Position numbers and translations under genes: made by a program
Shown: positions 40,920 through 49,784 of the stretch, one piece after another
How the letters are laid out: each line of letters begins with the position of its first letter
Numbering within the stretch: position 1 is the stretch's first letter
Origin: an uncultured Lachnospiraceae bacterium
Lineage (GTDB): Bacteria; Bacillota; Clostridia; Lachnospirales; Lachnospiraceae
DNA length: 55,251 nucleotides
Assembly (NCBI GenBank): GCA_902476645.1
Contig: CABSEG010000010.1
Location: 1-55,251 of the forward strand
Reading direction: 5' to 3'
The notes under the pieces: generated by a model
What the model saw: only the letters and a program-made list of their open reading frames with translations
Told to the model about the DNA's origin: nothing
Database searches by the model: none

Positions 40920-42203
40920 TTGGATTCCAGTGATGCCATACAATTTGGCGTAGTATTCATACTGGTCTTACTTTCCGCTTTTTTTTCCTCTGCGGAAACG
41001 GCATTGACCACGGTAAATAAAATTCGTATCAAAAGCCTGGCGGACCAGGGAAACAGGCGGGCGCAAACGGTTTTGAACGTTTGTGAGGACTCCGGAAAAA
41101 TGTTAAGCGCCATTTTGATTGGAAACAATATTGTCAATCTTTCCGCTTCCTCCCTGATGACCACGCTGGCCACCCGATTATTCGGAAGCGCGGCTGTTGG
41201 TATCGCTACAGGCGTTCTGACTCTTATCATTTTGCTCTTCGGTGAAATTTCTCCAAAGACTCTGGCCACTGTTCACGCAGAGAAACTGGCCCTGGCCTAT
41301 TCCGGGATTATTTATCTGCTGATCCGTGTCATGACACCTGTGATTTTTTTCATCAACAAGCTTTCTTCCCTTTTGATGCGTCTGCTGCACGTAGATCCCA
41401 ACGCGGCTACAGACACCATGACGGAGCATGAACTTCGCACCATCGTGGATGTAAGCCATGAAAAGGGTGTCATCGAAACAGAGGAACGACAGTTGATCAA
41501 TAATGTCTTTGACTTCGGTGATTCTCAGGCGAAGGATATCATGGTGCCCAGGGTGGATATGGTTTTTATTGACGTGAACAGTACCTATGAGGAGATTATT
41601 GATATTTTCCGGCAGGAAAAATTTACCAGGCTCCCAGTATATGAGGAGAGTACCGATAATATCATCGGCGTACTTAATGTAAAAGATCTTCTGCTCTATC
41701 GTTCCCCGGACGAATTTGATATCCGTCAGATTCTGCGGGATCCATACTTTACCTATGAATACAAAAAGACCACCGAGCTGATGGTGGAAATGCGCCAGGA
41801 TTCCATTAACTTTACCATTGTGCTGGACGAATACGGCGCCACGGCAGGTTTGATTACCCTGGAGGATCTTTTGGAAGAAATTGTGGGGGATATCCGGGAT
41901 GAGTATGACAAGGATGAGGAAGAGTTGATCCGCCATGTGGGCGACCGGGAATTTGTGGTCAGCGGTTCCCTGAAACTGGATGATTTAAACGACGCTTTGG
42001 AGCTAGATTTCGCATCGGAAGATTACGACTCCATTGGCGGCTACGTCATAGAGCGGCTGGATCACTTGCCCAAGGCCGGAGAATTTGTCGTGTTGGAAAA
42101 TGGCATCCGCCTGGTGGTAGATGAGGTGATCAAAAACAGAATTGATAAAGTGCATATCTATCTTCCGGAAGAAGAAAAGGTTTCTACTTCCTCCGAAGCT
42201 TAA
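40920..42203 (+). CDS. CNNM/CorC-type transporter with CBS pair (hemolysin C family)
   Basis: A 427-residue membrane protein: CNNM transmembrane domain (~1-190) with LSAFFSSAETALTTVNKIR and LIGNNIVNLSASSL, two CBS domains (~205-330; IMVPRVDMVFIDVN and FTIVLDEYGATAGLITLEDLLEEIVGDI) and a CorC_HlyC C-terminal domain (~345-420). Such proteins are implicated in Mg2+ or other cation export; the hemolysin name is historical. TTG at 40920 is chosen as start because AGGAG (40907-40911) is spaced 8 bases before it; the in-frame ATG at 40902 has no ribosome binding site. Monocistronic on the plus strand. Confidence 0.9.
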   Translation: MDSSDAIQFGVVFILVLLSAFFSSAETALTTVNKIRIKSLADQGNRRAQTVLNVCEDSGKMLSAILIGNNIVNLSASSLMTTLATRLFGSAAVGIATGVLTLIILLFGEISPKTLATVHAEKLALAYSGIIYLLIRVMTPVIFFINKLSSLLMRLLHVDPNAATDTMTEHELRTIVDVSHEKGVIETEERQLINNVFDFGDSQAKDIMVPRVDMVFIDVNSTYEEIIDIFRQEKFTRLPVYEESTDNIIGVLNVKDLLLYRSPDEFDIRQILRDPYFTYEYKKTTELMVEMRQDSINFTIVLDEYGATAGLITLEDLLEEIVGDIRDEYDKDEEELIRHVGDREFVVSGSLKLDDLNDALELDFASEDYDSIGGYVIERLDHLPKAGEFVVLENGIRLVVDEVIKNRIDKVHIYLPEEEKVSTSSEA

Positions 42204-42209
42204 ACTTTT

Positions 42210-42233
42210 GCCCTCCGATTGATCACGGAGGGC
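42210..42233 (+). terminator. terminator of the CBS-domain gene
   Basis: GCCCTCCG and CGGAGGGC form a perfect 8-bp stem around an 8-base loop, followed by ATTTTC on the plus strand, 6 bases past the stop codon and just before the convergent sigma-like gene ends. Confidence 0.8.
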
Positions 42234-42240
42234 ATTTTCA

Positions 42241-43029
42241 TCAGGAATTCTCTCCCGGTTTCTTCATCTCAATCGTTTCCCCGGTCATCCGCAGGATATC
42301 CTTTATTTCCTCCAGCGGCATCTCCAGATAAGCAGAAAGCTCCTCGATGGAAACCTTATGCTCCAAGTCTTCCTCCAGGTTCTCCACTGCTTCCCGTAAA
42401 TGATTCGCCCTGCCTGCCAGGTGCTCATCCAGCTGCCTTTGATCTTTGGACAAGCCGATGGCTTCTTCCATGGCCTCCTGAATACGCATAAACAGGTGCA
42501 TCCGGTAATCCTCCAGACTGCCATCCTCCGGAAGCTGATCCATTGCCAGCAAAAGAGCCACATTTCCTTCCTGGATCAGATCACTTTGTGCCAGCTCCTG
42601 GCCCAGATACGTCATTGAAAGCTCATATACGGTCTTTAAATGCAGCTGTACCAGTCTTCCCCTCGCCTCTTCGCTTCCCCTGGCCGCCTCTAAAAATAGG
42701 GCCCGTTCCTCCTCTTCCGTGGCCTGTTCCAGTCCTTCCAATTCCTCCAGATACAGATCCAGAAAGTGGTCGGCTAAAAAGCTTTCCTCCTGCTGGGTTT
42801 CTTCTCCCGGCGGAACCAGCACCGTCCTTCTTTCTTCCTCAGACTCATACCCCACAACCTGAATCTTTTCGCTGAGAAGATATTCATAGATCAGCTTCAT
42901 CTGCTCCTCATCCAGGCGGGCATTTGCAAAAAATGCCCGGATTTCCTCTGTAGTCAGACGGTTTTCTTTCCTGTCCGCCAGCTTTTTGATCTCACTTAAC
43001 ATTTCCCTGAATACTATTTTATTCTGCAT
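42241..43029 (-). CDS. sigma-70-like protein lacking region 4
   Basis: A 262-residue acidic protein. Residues ~22-62 resemble sigma region 1.1 (LTTEEIRAFFANARLDEEQMKLIYEYLLSEKIQVVG). Residues ~115-200 resemble region 2 (LVQLHLKTVYELSMTYLGQE, then DLIQEGNVALLLAMDQL), and 215-250 a region 3-like helix bundle (VSIEELSAYLEMPLEEI). No region 4 follows, and the region 2.3/2.4 aromatic residues used for -10 melting are mostly absent. It may therefore be a regulator that binds RNA polymerase rather than a working sigma factor. GGAAGGG precedes the ATG. It follows ctpA by 2 bases in the division-gene cluster. Confidence 0.7.
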   Translation of the reverse strand: MQNKIVFREMLSEIKKLADRKENRLTTEEIRAFFANARLDEEQMKLIYEYLLSEKIQVVGYESEEERRTVLVPPGEETQQEESFLADHFLDLYLEELEGLEQATEEEERALFLEAARGSEEARGRLVQLHLKTVYELSMTYLGQELAQSDLIQEGNVALLLAMDQLPEDGSLEDYRMHLFMRIQEAMEEAIGLSKDQRQLDEHLAGRANHLREAVENLEEDLEHKVSIEELSAYLEMPLEEIKDILRMTGETIEMKKPGENS

Positions 43030-43031
43030 GT

Positions 43032-44246
43032 TTATTTCCCTTCCAATATTTCCAGCGCTTTTTTCAGCTGATTATCTTCTTCCCGGCTGATAACCGATTG
43101 TTGCCGGAGTGACTCATCCAGCTCCACTTCCACGTCCGGTTCAATTCCCACCTTGTGTATATCATTTCCATCTGGGGTATAATATTTTGCAATGGTCATC
43201 TTCACCGCAGTTCCATCCGGAAGCGGAAACAGCCTCTGGACGATTCCCTTACCATAAGTGGTGGTTCCCACCAGCGTACCGATTCCATAATCCTTTACAG
43301 CCCCTGCAAAAATCTCCGATGCGCTGGCACTGTACTCATTCACCAAAATCACCAGGGGAAGGTCAAAGGTGTGCTTTCCGTCGCTTCGATACTCCGTTCT
43401 CTCCCCGTTTTTATCCTCTGTATAGACGATGATTCCTTCCGGCAGCATCTCATTTAAAATATTGCAGACAGTGTCCAGAACGCCCCCCAGGTTGTTGCGC
43501 AAATCAATGACAAGCTTCTCCATTCCCTGCTTGGTAAGCTCCTGCTTTGCTTCCAGAAACTGCTCTTCTGTCACCTGCTCAAAGGAGGAAATCGCAATAT
43601 ATCCCACCTGGTTTTCCAGCATATCCCAGGATACTGTGGGAACCTTCACATCCGCCCTCTTTACATTAAATTCCAGGTAGTCGTTCTCCCCATCTCTGAT
43701 AACGGTAAGCTTTACGGAATCTTTGTCATTTTTCTTAATCTTAGCCACAACCTTGGTCAGATCTTCACCGGAAACCTCCGCATCATCTACCTTGTAGACC
43801 ACATCTCCGGCCAAAATGCCCGCCTCCCAGGCAGGCGTTCCCTCATAACAGCTCACCACCGTAATCACTCCGGTCTCCGCATCCTGAGTCAATGCCACTC
43901 CGATCCCATTATAGATCCCACTGTTGGACTCCTGGACCTTTTGCAGCTCCTGTGCTGTATAATACTCTGCATAGTCATCGCCCAGCCCCTGAATCATGCC
44001 CTTGTAAATCTGATCCTCTACCTGTTCTGAATCGATGTCATCCAAATAATATGCATTTACAATTCCCTCAATCTGGCCGATTTTCTCTTCCACCGTATCC
44101 AGATTCACATGAAGCTCTCCCGGATTTTCCGGTCCTGAGATAAGCGCTGTCACTCGGTCTTTTACTGCAAACCCTGCCACTCCCACAACTACCGCAATGC
44201 ATACCCCACAGAAAACTCCCTTAAAAAAATTGCCGTTTTCGTTCAT
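43032..44246 (-). CDS. S41 C-terminal processing peptidase
   Basis: A 404-residue protease of the CtpA/CtpB family: N-terminal membrane anchor (~9-27), a helical cap, a PDZ domain (~108-195) with YNGIGVAL and AWEAGILAGDVVYKVD, and the protease core with Ser308 in VNEYSASASEIFAG and Lys333 in TTYGKGIVQ, 25 residues apart as in known members. It cleaves extracytoplasmic proteins from the C-terminus. Its place after an M23 hydrolase and ftsEX suggests it processes or removes wall-hydrolase parts. The start at 44246 follows AAGGAG. Confidence 0.95.
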   Translation of the reverse strand: MNENGNFFKGVFCGVCIAVVVGVAGFAVKDRVTALISGPENPGELHVNLDTVEEKIGQIEGIVNAYYLDDIDSEQVEDQIYKGMIQGLGDDYAEYYTAQELQKVQESNSGIYNGIGVALTQDAETGVITVVSCYEGTPAWEAGILAGDVVYKVDDAEVSGEDLTKVVAKIKKNDKDSVKLTVIRDGENDYLEFNVKRADVKVPTVSWDMLENQVGYIAISSFEQVTEEQFLEAKQELTKQGMEKLVIDLRNNLGGVLDTVCNILNEMLPEGIIVYTEDKNGERTEYRSDGKHTFDLPLVILVNEYSASASEIFAGAVKDYGIGTLVGTTTYGKGIVQRLFPLPDGTAVKMTIAKYYTPDGNDIHKVGIEPDVEVELDESLRQQSVISREEDNQLKKALEILEGK

Positions 44247-44302
44247 GAATCTGAGCTCCTTCTTTCTTTTGCCCCCCACTTTGGTCTTTCCGGTAAACGG
44301 AA

Positions 44303-44342
44303 AGGTTTTGGTGCTGATAACATTCTATCACCTCCAAAACCT
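44303..44342 (-). terminator. long nested hairpin between the M23 and ctpA genes
   Basis: AGGTTTTGG (44303-44311) pairs with CCAAAACCT (44334-44342), and inside it TGATA pairs with TATCA. On the minus strand TTTCCG follows, so it may terminate or attenuate. A second, smaller hairpin AAGCC/GGCTT lies near 44363-44383. The 155-base gap holds no ORF. Confidence 0.5.
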
Positions 44343-44401
44343 TTTTATGCCTTAGTATAAGCCTCTTCGAAAGGCTTTCTGTTCTCCCTGTCTAACCTCT
44401 C

Positions 44402-45820
44402 TTATCCCACATACTGGTGAGGATTTACATAGGAGCCATTCACAGTCACCCCAAAGTGCAGATGGGCTCCGGTGGAATACCCTGTGGATCCCACCGCTGC
44501 AATGCTCTCTCCCGCGCTCACCGATTGTCCCGGAGACACATAAAGGGCGGAGGCATGCATATAAACGGTAGAAATTCCCTTTCCGTGGCTGATAATCACA
44601 TAATTTCCGGCAGACACGCTATACTCTGCTACCACCACTGTTCCGGAAGCGGCAGCCACAATAGAGGAGCCTTGGGGAGCGCCGATGTCGATCCCCTGGT
44701 GGTTAGAAGAAGCCCCTGCCGTGGGAGACTCTCTGCCTCCAAATTCGCTGGTGATCGTGTAGCTGCTGGGACAAGGCCACACAAATCCCCCCTGTCCGGA
44801 AGTCCCGGTATCTGACGACACCTCCTGTTGCTGAGAGGATTCTGTCTGTTCCGTCTGCTGGGTCTCTTGCTGCGCCTGCTGTTCGGCCTCCTGTCTGGCG
44901 GCCTGGGCTTCCTGTCTCAGTCGCTCTGCCTCTGCCTGAGCTTCTGCCTGAGCCTGGGCATCAGACTCCGCCTGGGCGGCTTCTGCCAAGGCCTGGGCCT
45001 CCTCTGCTTTTCTCTGGGCTTCCAGTGCGGCAGCCTCCTGCTTTTTGGCTTCTTCCGCAGCTTTAGCAGCAGCAGCCTCCTCAGCCGCCTGAATCTCATT
45101 CAGAATGGCCTGCTGCGCCTCCATTTCGCTTTCGTACTCCCAGGCCTTTTGCTCCTGATCGCTGATCTTTGCGGTATAATTCTGAATTTCCTGCTGTTTT
45201 CCCTCCATAACAGACTGTATCTCGGCCTCCTGCTGTTCTACCTCTTGCCGCATTTGTTTGCTGTCACGGTAATCCTCCTTCAGCTTCTTTTCCTTTTTGG
45301 CAACCTTCTTCTTTGTCTTCTGGTACTTGCTCAGCATGGTTCTGTCATACTCCGCAATCTGCGCTATGTACTCGGCATTGTTCAGCAAATCTGCAATACT
45401 CTGGGAGGAGAGCAGCATCTCCATGGATGCGTAGTCTCCATTCTCATAGAGGTATTGAATACGCTTCTTCATATCCTCGTACTGGGTCTGCTCAGCCTCC
45501 TTGGCCTTCTTGAGCTGTTTTTTTACTTTCTTAATTTCCTTCTCTTTCTCAGCAATCTGTAAATCCAAATGATGAATCTGCTCTGACAAGTCTGTCAGCT
45601 GCCCGTCCAGCTGGGTAACGCTCTCCTCCAATTCCTGCTTTGCCGCTGTTAAATCATCAATCGCACTGTTGACTTTATTTAAATCCTGTTCCAGCTGATC
45701 TTTCCTGGACTGCGCTTCTTCCTTACTTTTTGTGGAAGTGGCAGCCACATGCATCCCTCCATGGGCAGCCAGAACACATGCCAGCAAAACAGAAAACACT
45801 TTACGATTTCTTTTCTTCAT
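44402..45820 (-). CDS. coiled-coil M23 peptidoglycan endopeptidase (EnvC/PcsB-like)
   Basis: A 472-residue secreted protein: signal peptide (1-27), a long coiled coil (~33-250), an Ala/Glu/Gln-rich linker (~250-345) and a C-terminal M23 (LytM) domain. The zinc site is intact: NHQGIDIGAP supplies His and Asp, and GAHLHFGV the HxH pair. Coiled-coil M23 or CHAP partners of FtsEX are activated by that ABC complex during division. It directly follows ftsX with 19 bases between, so partnership with FtsEX is strongly suggested. The linker is repetitive (EAQAEAE type). Whether it cuts the cross-bridge or stem peptide is unknown. Confidence 0.93.
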   Translation of the reverse strand: MKKRNRKVFSVLLACVLAAHGGMHVAATSTKSKEEAQSRKDQLEQDLNKVNSAIDDLTAAKQELEESVTQLDGQLTDLSEQIHHLDLQIAEKEKEIKKVKKQLKKAKEAEQTQYEDMKKRIQYLYENGDYASMEMLLSSQSIADLLNNAEYIAQIAEYDRTMLSKYQKTKKKVAKKEKKLKEDYRDSKQMRQEVEQQEAEIQSVMEGKQQEIQNYTAKISDQEQKAWEYESEMEAQQAILNEIQAAEEAAAAKAAEEAKKQEAAALEAQRKAEEAQALAEAAQAESDAQAQAEAQAEAERLRQEAQAARQEAEQQAQQETQQTEQTESSQQQEVSSDTGTSGQGGFVWPCPSSYTITSEFGGRESPTAGASSNHQGIDIGAPQGSSIVAAASGTVVVAEYSVSAGNYVIISHGKGISTVYMHASALYVSPGQSVSAGESIAAVGSTGYSTGAHLHFGVTVNGSYVNPHQYVG

Positions 45821-45839
45821 AGATTATCACCCTTATTCC

Positions 45840-46748
45840 TTATACTCTCAAATGTTTCTTAACGGTAATGAAACTTCCCAGAAAACCGATGCCCATCCCC
45901 AGCGCCAACGACACCGGAATCAGGGTAGTAAACACTTCCCTGGTTGGCAAAAACTGCAAAAAACCGGCTAACAAGGAAAAGCGCTCCATCACATACCGAA
46001 CCACTCTCTCATATACTACATACAGCACTACCAAAGGCACGGCACATCCGGCAAGGCCAATCAGCACTCCTTCAATCAAAAATGGAGCTCTGACAAACCC
46101 GTCCTTTGCCCCAATCAGCTTCATAATCGCAATTTCCTCACCCCGCACGGTGATACCTATGGTCACCGTATTACTGATCAAAAATACAGAAACGCAGAGC
46201 AGAATCGCTATAATAGCCACGGAGACGTAACCGATCAGGATATTAAAGGTGGAAAGGGTATTAGCCGCCTTCTCTGACTGATTGACTTTTCGGACCCCTT
46301 CCAGATCCTTGATATAATCCACCAGTTCCCCCTGATCCTCCACATTTTTCATATAGACTTGATAATTCGCGGAATTTGCCAGAGGATTATCCTCCTCAAA
46401 TCCCTCTGCCAGTTCTCCATCCCCCTGAAAGTACTTGTCTTTATAAGAATCCCATGCCTCCTGGGCAGATACAAAATGGATTCTGGCCACCTCCGGGCGC
46501 TGCTCTATAGCTTTTCCGATCTGATCGATCATCTCCTGGGTGGCGCCCTCGTCAAAAAATACCGTAACCGCCACACCCTCTTCGGCGGATTTCACAATAT
46601 AATTAAAATTCACCACAATGGCATAAAACAGCCCAAACAAAAAAATACAGGCCGTCATCGTGGCCACTGAGGCCAGTGAAAACCATTTATTCCGAAAAAT
46701 ATTCTTCATACCCTGTTTCAGGGTATAACCGATACTGCTGATTCTCAT
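45840..46748 (-). CDS. ftsX: cell division ABC transporter permease FtsX
   Basis: A 302-residue membrane protein with the FtsX layout: cytoplasmic N-terminus (IGYTLKQGMKNIFRNKW), helix 1 (~22-45), an extracellular loop (~46-170) with ITVFF-like VAVTVFFDEGATQEMIDQIGKAIEQ, then three helices separated by the cytoplasmic TVRGEEIAIMKLIGAKDGFVR segment. It couples FtsE ATP hydrolysis to activation of an extracellular wall hydrolase. It overlaps ftsE by 4 bases (ATGA), and the M23 hydrolase follows. Confidence 0.96.
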   Translation of the reverse strand: MRISSIGYTLKQGMKNIFRNKWFSLASVATMTACIFLFGLFYAIVVNFNYIVKSAEEGVAVTVFFDEGATQEMIDQIGKAIEQRPEVARIHFVSAQEAWDSYKDKYFQGDGELAEGFEEDNPLANSANYQVYMKNVEDQGELVDYIKDLEGVRKVNQSEKAANTLSTFNILIGYVSVAIIAILLCVSVFLISNTVTIGITVRGEEIAIMKLIGAKDGFVRAPFLIEGVLIGLAGCAVPLVVLYVVYERVVRYVMERFSLLAGFLQFLPTREVFTTLIPVSLALGMGIGFLGSFITVKKHLRV

Positions 46749-47422
46749 AAATACTCACCCTCTTGCTCGTCACTCACAATTTCGCCCTGTTGCACAACAA
46801 TAACTCGCTTCCTCAGCGAGTTTACAATCTCTTTATTATGGGTTACGACAAGAACCGTGGTACCCTGTCTGTTGATTTCTTCCAGCAGATGCATAATCTC
46901 AAAGGAAGTTCCCGGATCCAGGTTTCCCGTAGGCTCGTCCGCCAACAAAATTGCCGGGCGGTTTACCAGTGCTCTTGCAATGGCTACTCTCTGCTGTTCC
47001 CCGCCGGAAAGCTCCGTAGGAAAGGACTTGTACTTTTCCGCCAGGCCCACCAGGGACAGCACTTCCGGTACCCTGCGTTTTATCACACGCCCCGGAACCC
47101 CGGTTACCCGCTGGGCGAAAGCCACATTCTCAAACACGTTGCGATCCTGCAAAAGCCGAAAGTCCTGGAATACGACGCCCAACTCCCTCCGGTATTTGGG
47201 AATCTGCCTGCGCTTCATGCGGTTTAAGTCCCGTCCGTTAACACCGATAAACCCATCTGAAGGCTCCAGTTCCTTCAGCAGCAGTTTAATCAGCGTGGAT
47301 TTTCCTGAACCGCTGTTTCCGACGAGAAAAACGAACTCGCCCTTCTCAATGTGAAGATTTACCCCATACAAGGCAGGATGCCCTTTCGTATAGGACTTGC
47401 TCACATTCATTAAATCAATCAT
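46745..47422 (-). CDS. ftsE: cell division ATP-binding protein FtsE
   Basis: A 225-residue ABC ATPase: Walker A VGNSGSGKST (~38-47), Q-loop VVFQDFRLL, signature LSGGEQQRVAIA, Walker B AILLADEPTGNLD and the switch His in VVTHNKEIV. KSYTKGHPALYGVNL and the DFRLLQDRNVFENVAF segment are FtsE-typical. The start at 47422 is set by TTAGGAGG; an open frame extends 37 codons further upstream without similarity. The 132-base gap to the PucR-type gene has a GGCCGGACAAGGCC-type short repeat only. Confidence 0.97.
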   Translation of the reverse strand: MIDLMNVSKSYTKGHPALYGVNLHIEKGEFVFLVGNSGSGKSTLIKLLLKELEPSDGFIGVNGRDLNRMKRRQIPKYRRELGVVFQDFRLLQDRNVFENVAFAQRVTGVPGRVIKRRVPEVLSLVGLAEKYKSFPTELSGGEQQRVAIARALVNRPAILLADEPTGNLDPGTSFEIMHLLEEINRQGTTVLVVTHNKEIVNSLRKRVIVVQQGEIVSDEQEGEYL

Positions 47423-47554
47423 ACAACCTCCTAAACTGCAAATAGCTCCTTCTCTCCCCCATACAGTCCCCATTTGCCGCTTTATCCGGTCAGCCGTCGG
47501 TTCATCAGATGCGGTCGCAACAAAGAACGGCACATCCGGCCTTGTCCGGCCTGA

Positions 47555-48643
47555 TCAATAATCCTGGCTCTCCATATACTTCATATATTTAACTACCATC
47601 AGGGCAATCTTAAAGGTAATGGCGTCCTCGAATACCCGAAGATCCAGTCCCGTACTCTTTTGAAGCTTATCCAGCCGGTATACCAATGTATTTCTGTGAA
47701 TATAAAGCTGCCTGGAAGTTTCGGACACGTTCAGGCTGTTTTCGAAGAATTTGTTGATCGTGGTCAAGGTTTCCTCATCAAAGTCATCGGGAGACTTTCC
47801 CTCGAAGATTTCCCGTATAAACATCTTGCAAAGAGGAATGGGAAGCTGATAAATCAGTCTTCCGATTCCCAGAGAGCTAAAGGCAATCACATGGCGGTCG
47901 TCAAAGAAAATCTTTCCCACGTCCAGGGTCATTCTGGCCTCCTTATAGGATCTGGAAACCTCTTTGATCTCATCCACAATGCTTCCGTAGGCAATGTGTG
48001 CCTCTGCCTTTTTCGCGCTTCCAAGGCAATCCAGAATCTGTGTGGCCACCCGCTCCATTTCCTCGTAGCCTTCGCCCTCTGCCAGCTCTTTTACAATAAT
48101 AATACTCTTTTCATCCACCGCAGTGATAAAATCTCCGGGCTTATTTCCAAGCATGGTGCGGATGCTTTCCATGGCGGAATTGTCCTTCTCGTGATCGGTC
48201 TCCAGCACAAAGACCTCTCTGCGCACTTCCGTCTCCACATGAAGCTTCTTCGCTCTGTTGTAAATATCCACCAGGAGCAGGTTGTCCAACAGCAGGTTTT
48301 TAATAAAGTTATCCTTGTCAAACCGCTCCTTATAGGCTACCAGAAGATTCTGGATCTGAAAAGCGGCCATCTTTCCCACCATATAAACATCGTCACTGCT
48401 GCCCCTTGCCACCAGTACATACTCCAACTGGTGCTCGTCAAATACTTTAAAAAACTGATAACCCTGTACTACCTGGCTGTCTGCCGGCGACTCCGCGAAA
48501 GGCAGGACCGAAGTGGTAGCTTCATCTGCCTCGGGAAATGTGGTAGCCAAAACATTTCCTTCCAGGTCAATCACACACAGATCTATCCTGGAAATTACCT
48601 TTAATCCGTCAATGGTTGACTGCAAAATCTGATTTGATATCAT
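47555..48643 (-). CDS. PucR/CdaR-type transcriptional regulator
   Basis: A 362-residue regulator: an N-terminal sugar-diacid-recognition-like or GAF-like domain (~1-110; LQSTIDGLKVISRIDLCVIDLEGNVLA, VARGSSDDVYMVGKMAAFQI), a central GGDEF-like PucR region (~130-270), and a C-terminal PucR helix-turn-helix (~295-355) with NVSETSRQLYIHRNTLVYRLDKLQ. CdaR proteins sense sugar diacids such as glycerate; the ligand here is unknown, and no target operon is adjacent. The start at 48643 follows AAAGGAG. Its upstream region carries phased direct repeats. Confidence 0.88.
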   Translation of the reverse strand: MISNQILQSTIDGLKVISRIDLCVIDLEGNVLATTFPEADEATTSVLPFAESPADSQVVQGYQFFKVFDEHQLEYVLVARGSSDDVYMVGKMAAFQIQNLLVAYKERFDKDNFIKNLLLDNLLLVDIYNRAKKLHVETEVRREVFVLETDHEKDNSAMESIRTMLGNKPGDFITAVDEKSIIIVKELAEGEGYEEMERVATQILDCLGSAKKAEAHIAYGSIVDEIKEVSRSYKEARMTLDVGKIFFDDRHVIAFSSLGIGRLIYQLPIPLCKMFIREIFEGKSPDDFDEETLTTINKFFENSLNVSETSRQLYIHRNTLVYRLDKLQKSTGLDLRVFEDAITFKIALMVVKYMKYMESQDY

Positions 48644-48759
48644 GAAGTTCCTCTCCTTTACACATGTACCGCACACCCAAATACACATAACAATCTAACC
48701 TATATATTAATACAAAATGCTGAAAAAAGAAAGGGAAAATTACAATTTTTATATTTTCC

Positions 48760-48793
48760 TTTGCATCTTTGCACGCCTTTTTGCGCTTTTGTG
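48760..48793. repeat. four TTTGCA-like direct repeats upstream of the PucR-type gene
   Basis: TTTGCA at 48760-48765 and 48768-48773, TTTGCG at 48780-48785 and TTTGTG at 48788-48793 form two pairs (8-bp steps) repeated at a 20-bp interval. They lie ~115-150 bp upstream of the regulator start, in the 226-base gap before yitT. They are candidate operator sites, perhaps for self-regulation. Confidence 0.45.
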
Positions 48794-48835
48794 CTTCATA
48801 ATGTCAGAATCCACCTGAAACGAGTCATATGAAAG

Positions 48836-48864
48836 AAGGGCAGATGAATGGCTCACCTGCCCTT
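48836..48864 (-). terminator. terminator of the YitT operon
   Basis: AAGGGCAG (48836-48843) and CTGCCCTT (48857-48864) pair over 8 bp; on the minus strand CTTTC follows. It lies 5 bases past the yitT-family stop. Confidence 0.7.
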
Positions 48865-48868
48865 ATCC

Positions 48869-49741
48869 TTACCCTTTTCTTTCCAGAAATCCCTCTCCCA
48901 AAACCTCTCTCGCATCGCTAACCACAACAAACGCCTCCGGATCTGCATCATAGACGACTTCCTTCAGATCCACAATCTCCTTTTTGGACACCACACAAAA
49001 CAGCATAAATCTGTGTTCACCGGAATAAGCGCCCTGAGCGTCCAGGCAGGTCACGCCCCGTCCCAAATTCTCCATGATTTTTCCAGATACCTCATCCTTC
49101 TTTTTTGTAATGATAAAGGCAGTCTTTGCAAACTTCACGCCCTCAATCAACTGATCCGAAACCAGAGATGTAATAAAGATGGCGATAATAGCATACAGCG
49201 CCCGGTTCATTCCAAACAGGAAAGCGCCCAATAGTACAATGGCACCGTCAATCACCTGCATAATCTGGACTATGGAATAATGCTTCAGATAATGCTGAAC
49301 CAACGCCGCCATCAGATCTGTTCCACCGGTGGTCGCTCTTGCCATCAGCACCATCCCGATTCCGATTCCGGCGATCACACCGCCGTAGACCGAGGACAGA
49401 AAAAAATCGCCGCCTCCCAAATCCAGCACTGGCAAAAGATATAGCCAGAAAGACAGGGAAATCGTAGCAAATAGGGTTCGCTTTAAAAAACGAAGCCCTT
49501 TGATCTTCATTCCCAGCAGAAACACCGGAATGTTCAGCGCCAGGTTGGTCAGCCACAGAGGAATCCCACCTGGTATCAGCTTCGAGGTGACTTCTTTGAT
49601 TACAATTGCCGCACCAGTAAATCCCCCTGTCACCAGATTGACAGGCTCATACACTGAATTAATGGCCACAGCCATCACTGCCGTACCTGCAAACATCAGC
49701 AAATAGTCCAGAACCGCCGGACGACTCTTATGAAACTCCAT
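48869..49741 (-). CDS. YitT family membrane protein (DUF161/DUF2179)
   Basis: A 290-residue protein: five or six membrane helices (~10-200) with YEPVNLVTGGFTGAAIVIKE and GIGIGMVLMARATTGGTDLMA, then a soluble DUF2179 domain (~210-285) with KKKDEVSGKIMENLGRGVTCLDAQGAY. YitT proteins are common in Firmicutes; the transported or sensed compound is not established. ATG 49741 has AAAGGAG 12 bases upstream, while TTG 49747 has it 6 bases upstream, so the exact start is uncertain by two codons. It follows the WecG-type gene by 43 bases. Confidence 0.93.
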   Translation of the reverse strand: MEFHKSRPAVLDYLLMFAGTAVMAVAINSVYEPVNLVTGGFTGAAIVIKEVTSKLIPGGIPLWLTNLALNIPVFLLGMKIKGLRFLKRTLFATISLSFWLYLLPVLDLGGGDFFLSSVYGGVIAGIGIGMVLMARATTGGTDLMAALVQHYLKHYSIVQIMQVIDGAIVLLGAFLFGMNRALYAIIAIFITSLVSDQLIEGVKFAKTAFIITKKKDEVSGKIMENLGRGVTCLDAQGAYSGEHRFMLFCVVSKKEIVDLKEVVYDADPEAFVVVSDAREVLGEGFLERKG

Positions 49742-49784
49742 GACCAATTTCTTCTCCTTTTTGTCTATGTACTCGATACCATGG

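Noticed and set aside
41178..41936. 252-codon minus-strand frame opposite the CBS-domain gene
   Set aside because: It is antisense to conserved CNNM and CBS sequence and has no ribosome binding site or recognisable motif.
44828..45562. 244-codon leucine-rich plus-strand frame that looks like a membrane protein
   Set aside because: It is the complement of the Ala/Glu/Lys coiled coil and linker of the M23 hydrolase, which reads as Leu/Phe-rich on the other strand.
47660..48604. 314-codon plus-strand open frame opposite the PucR-type regulator
   Set aside because: It is wholly antisense to a gene with clear domains and a good start, and its translation shows no family motif.
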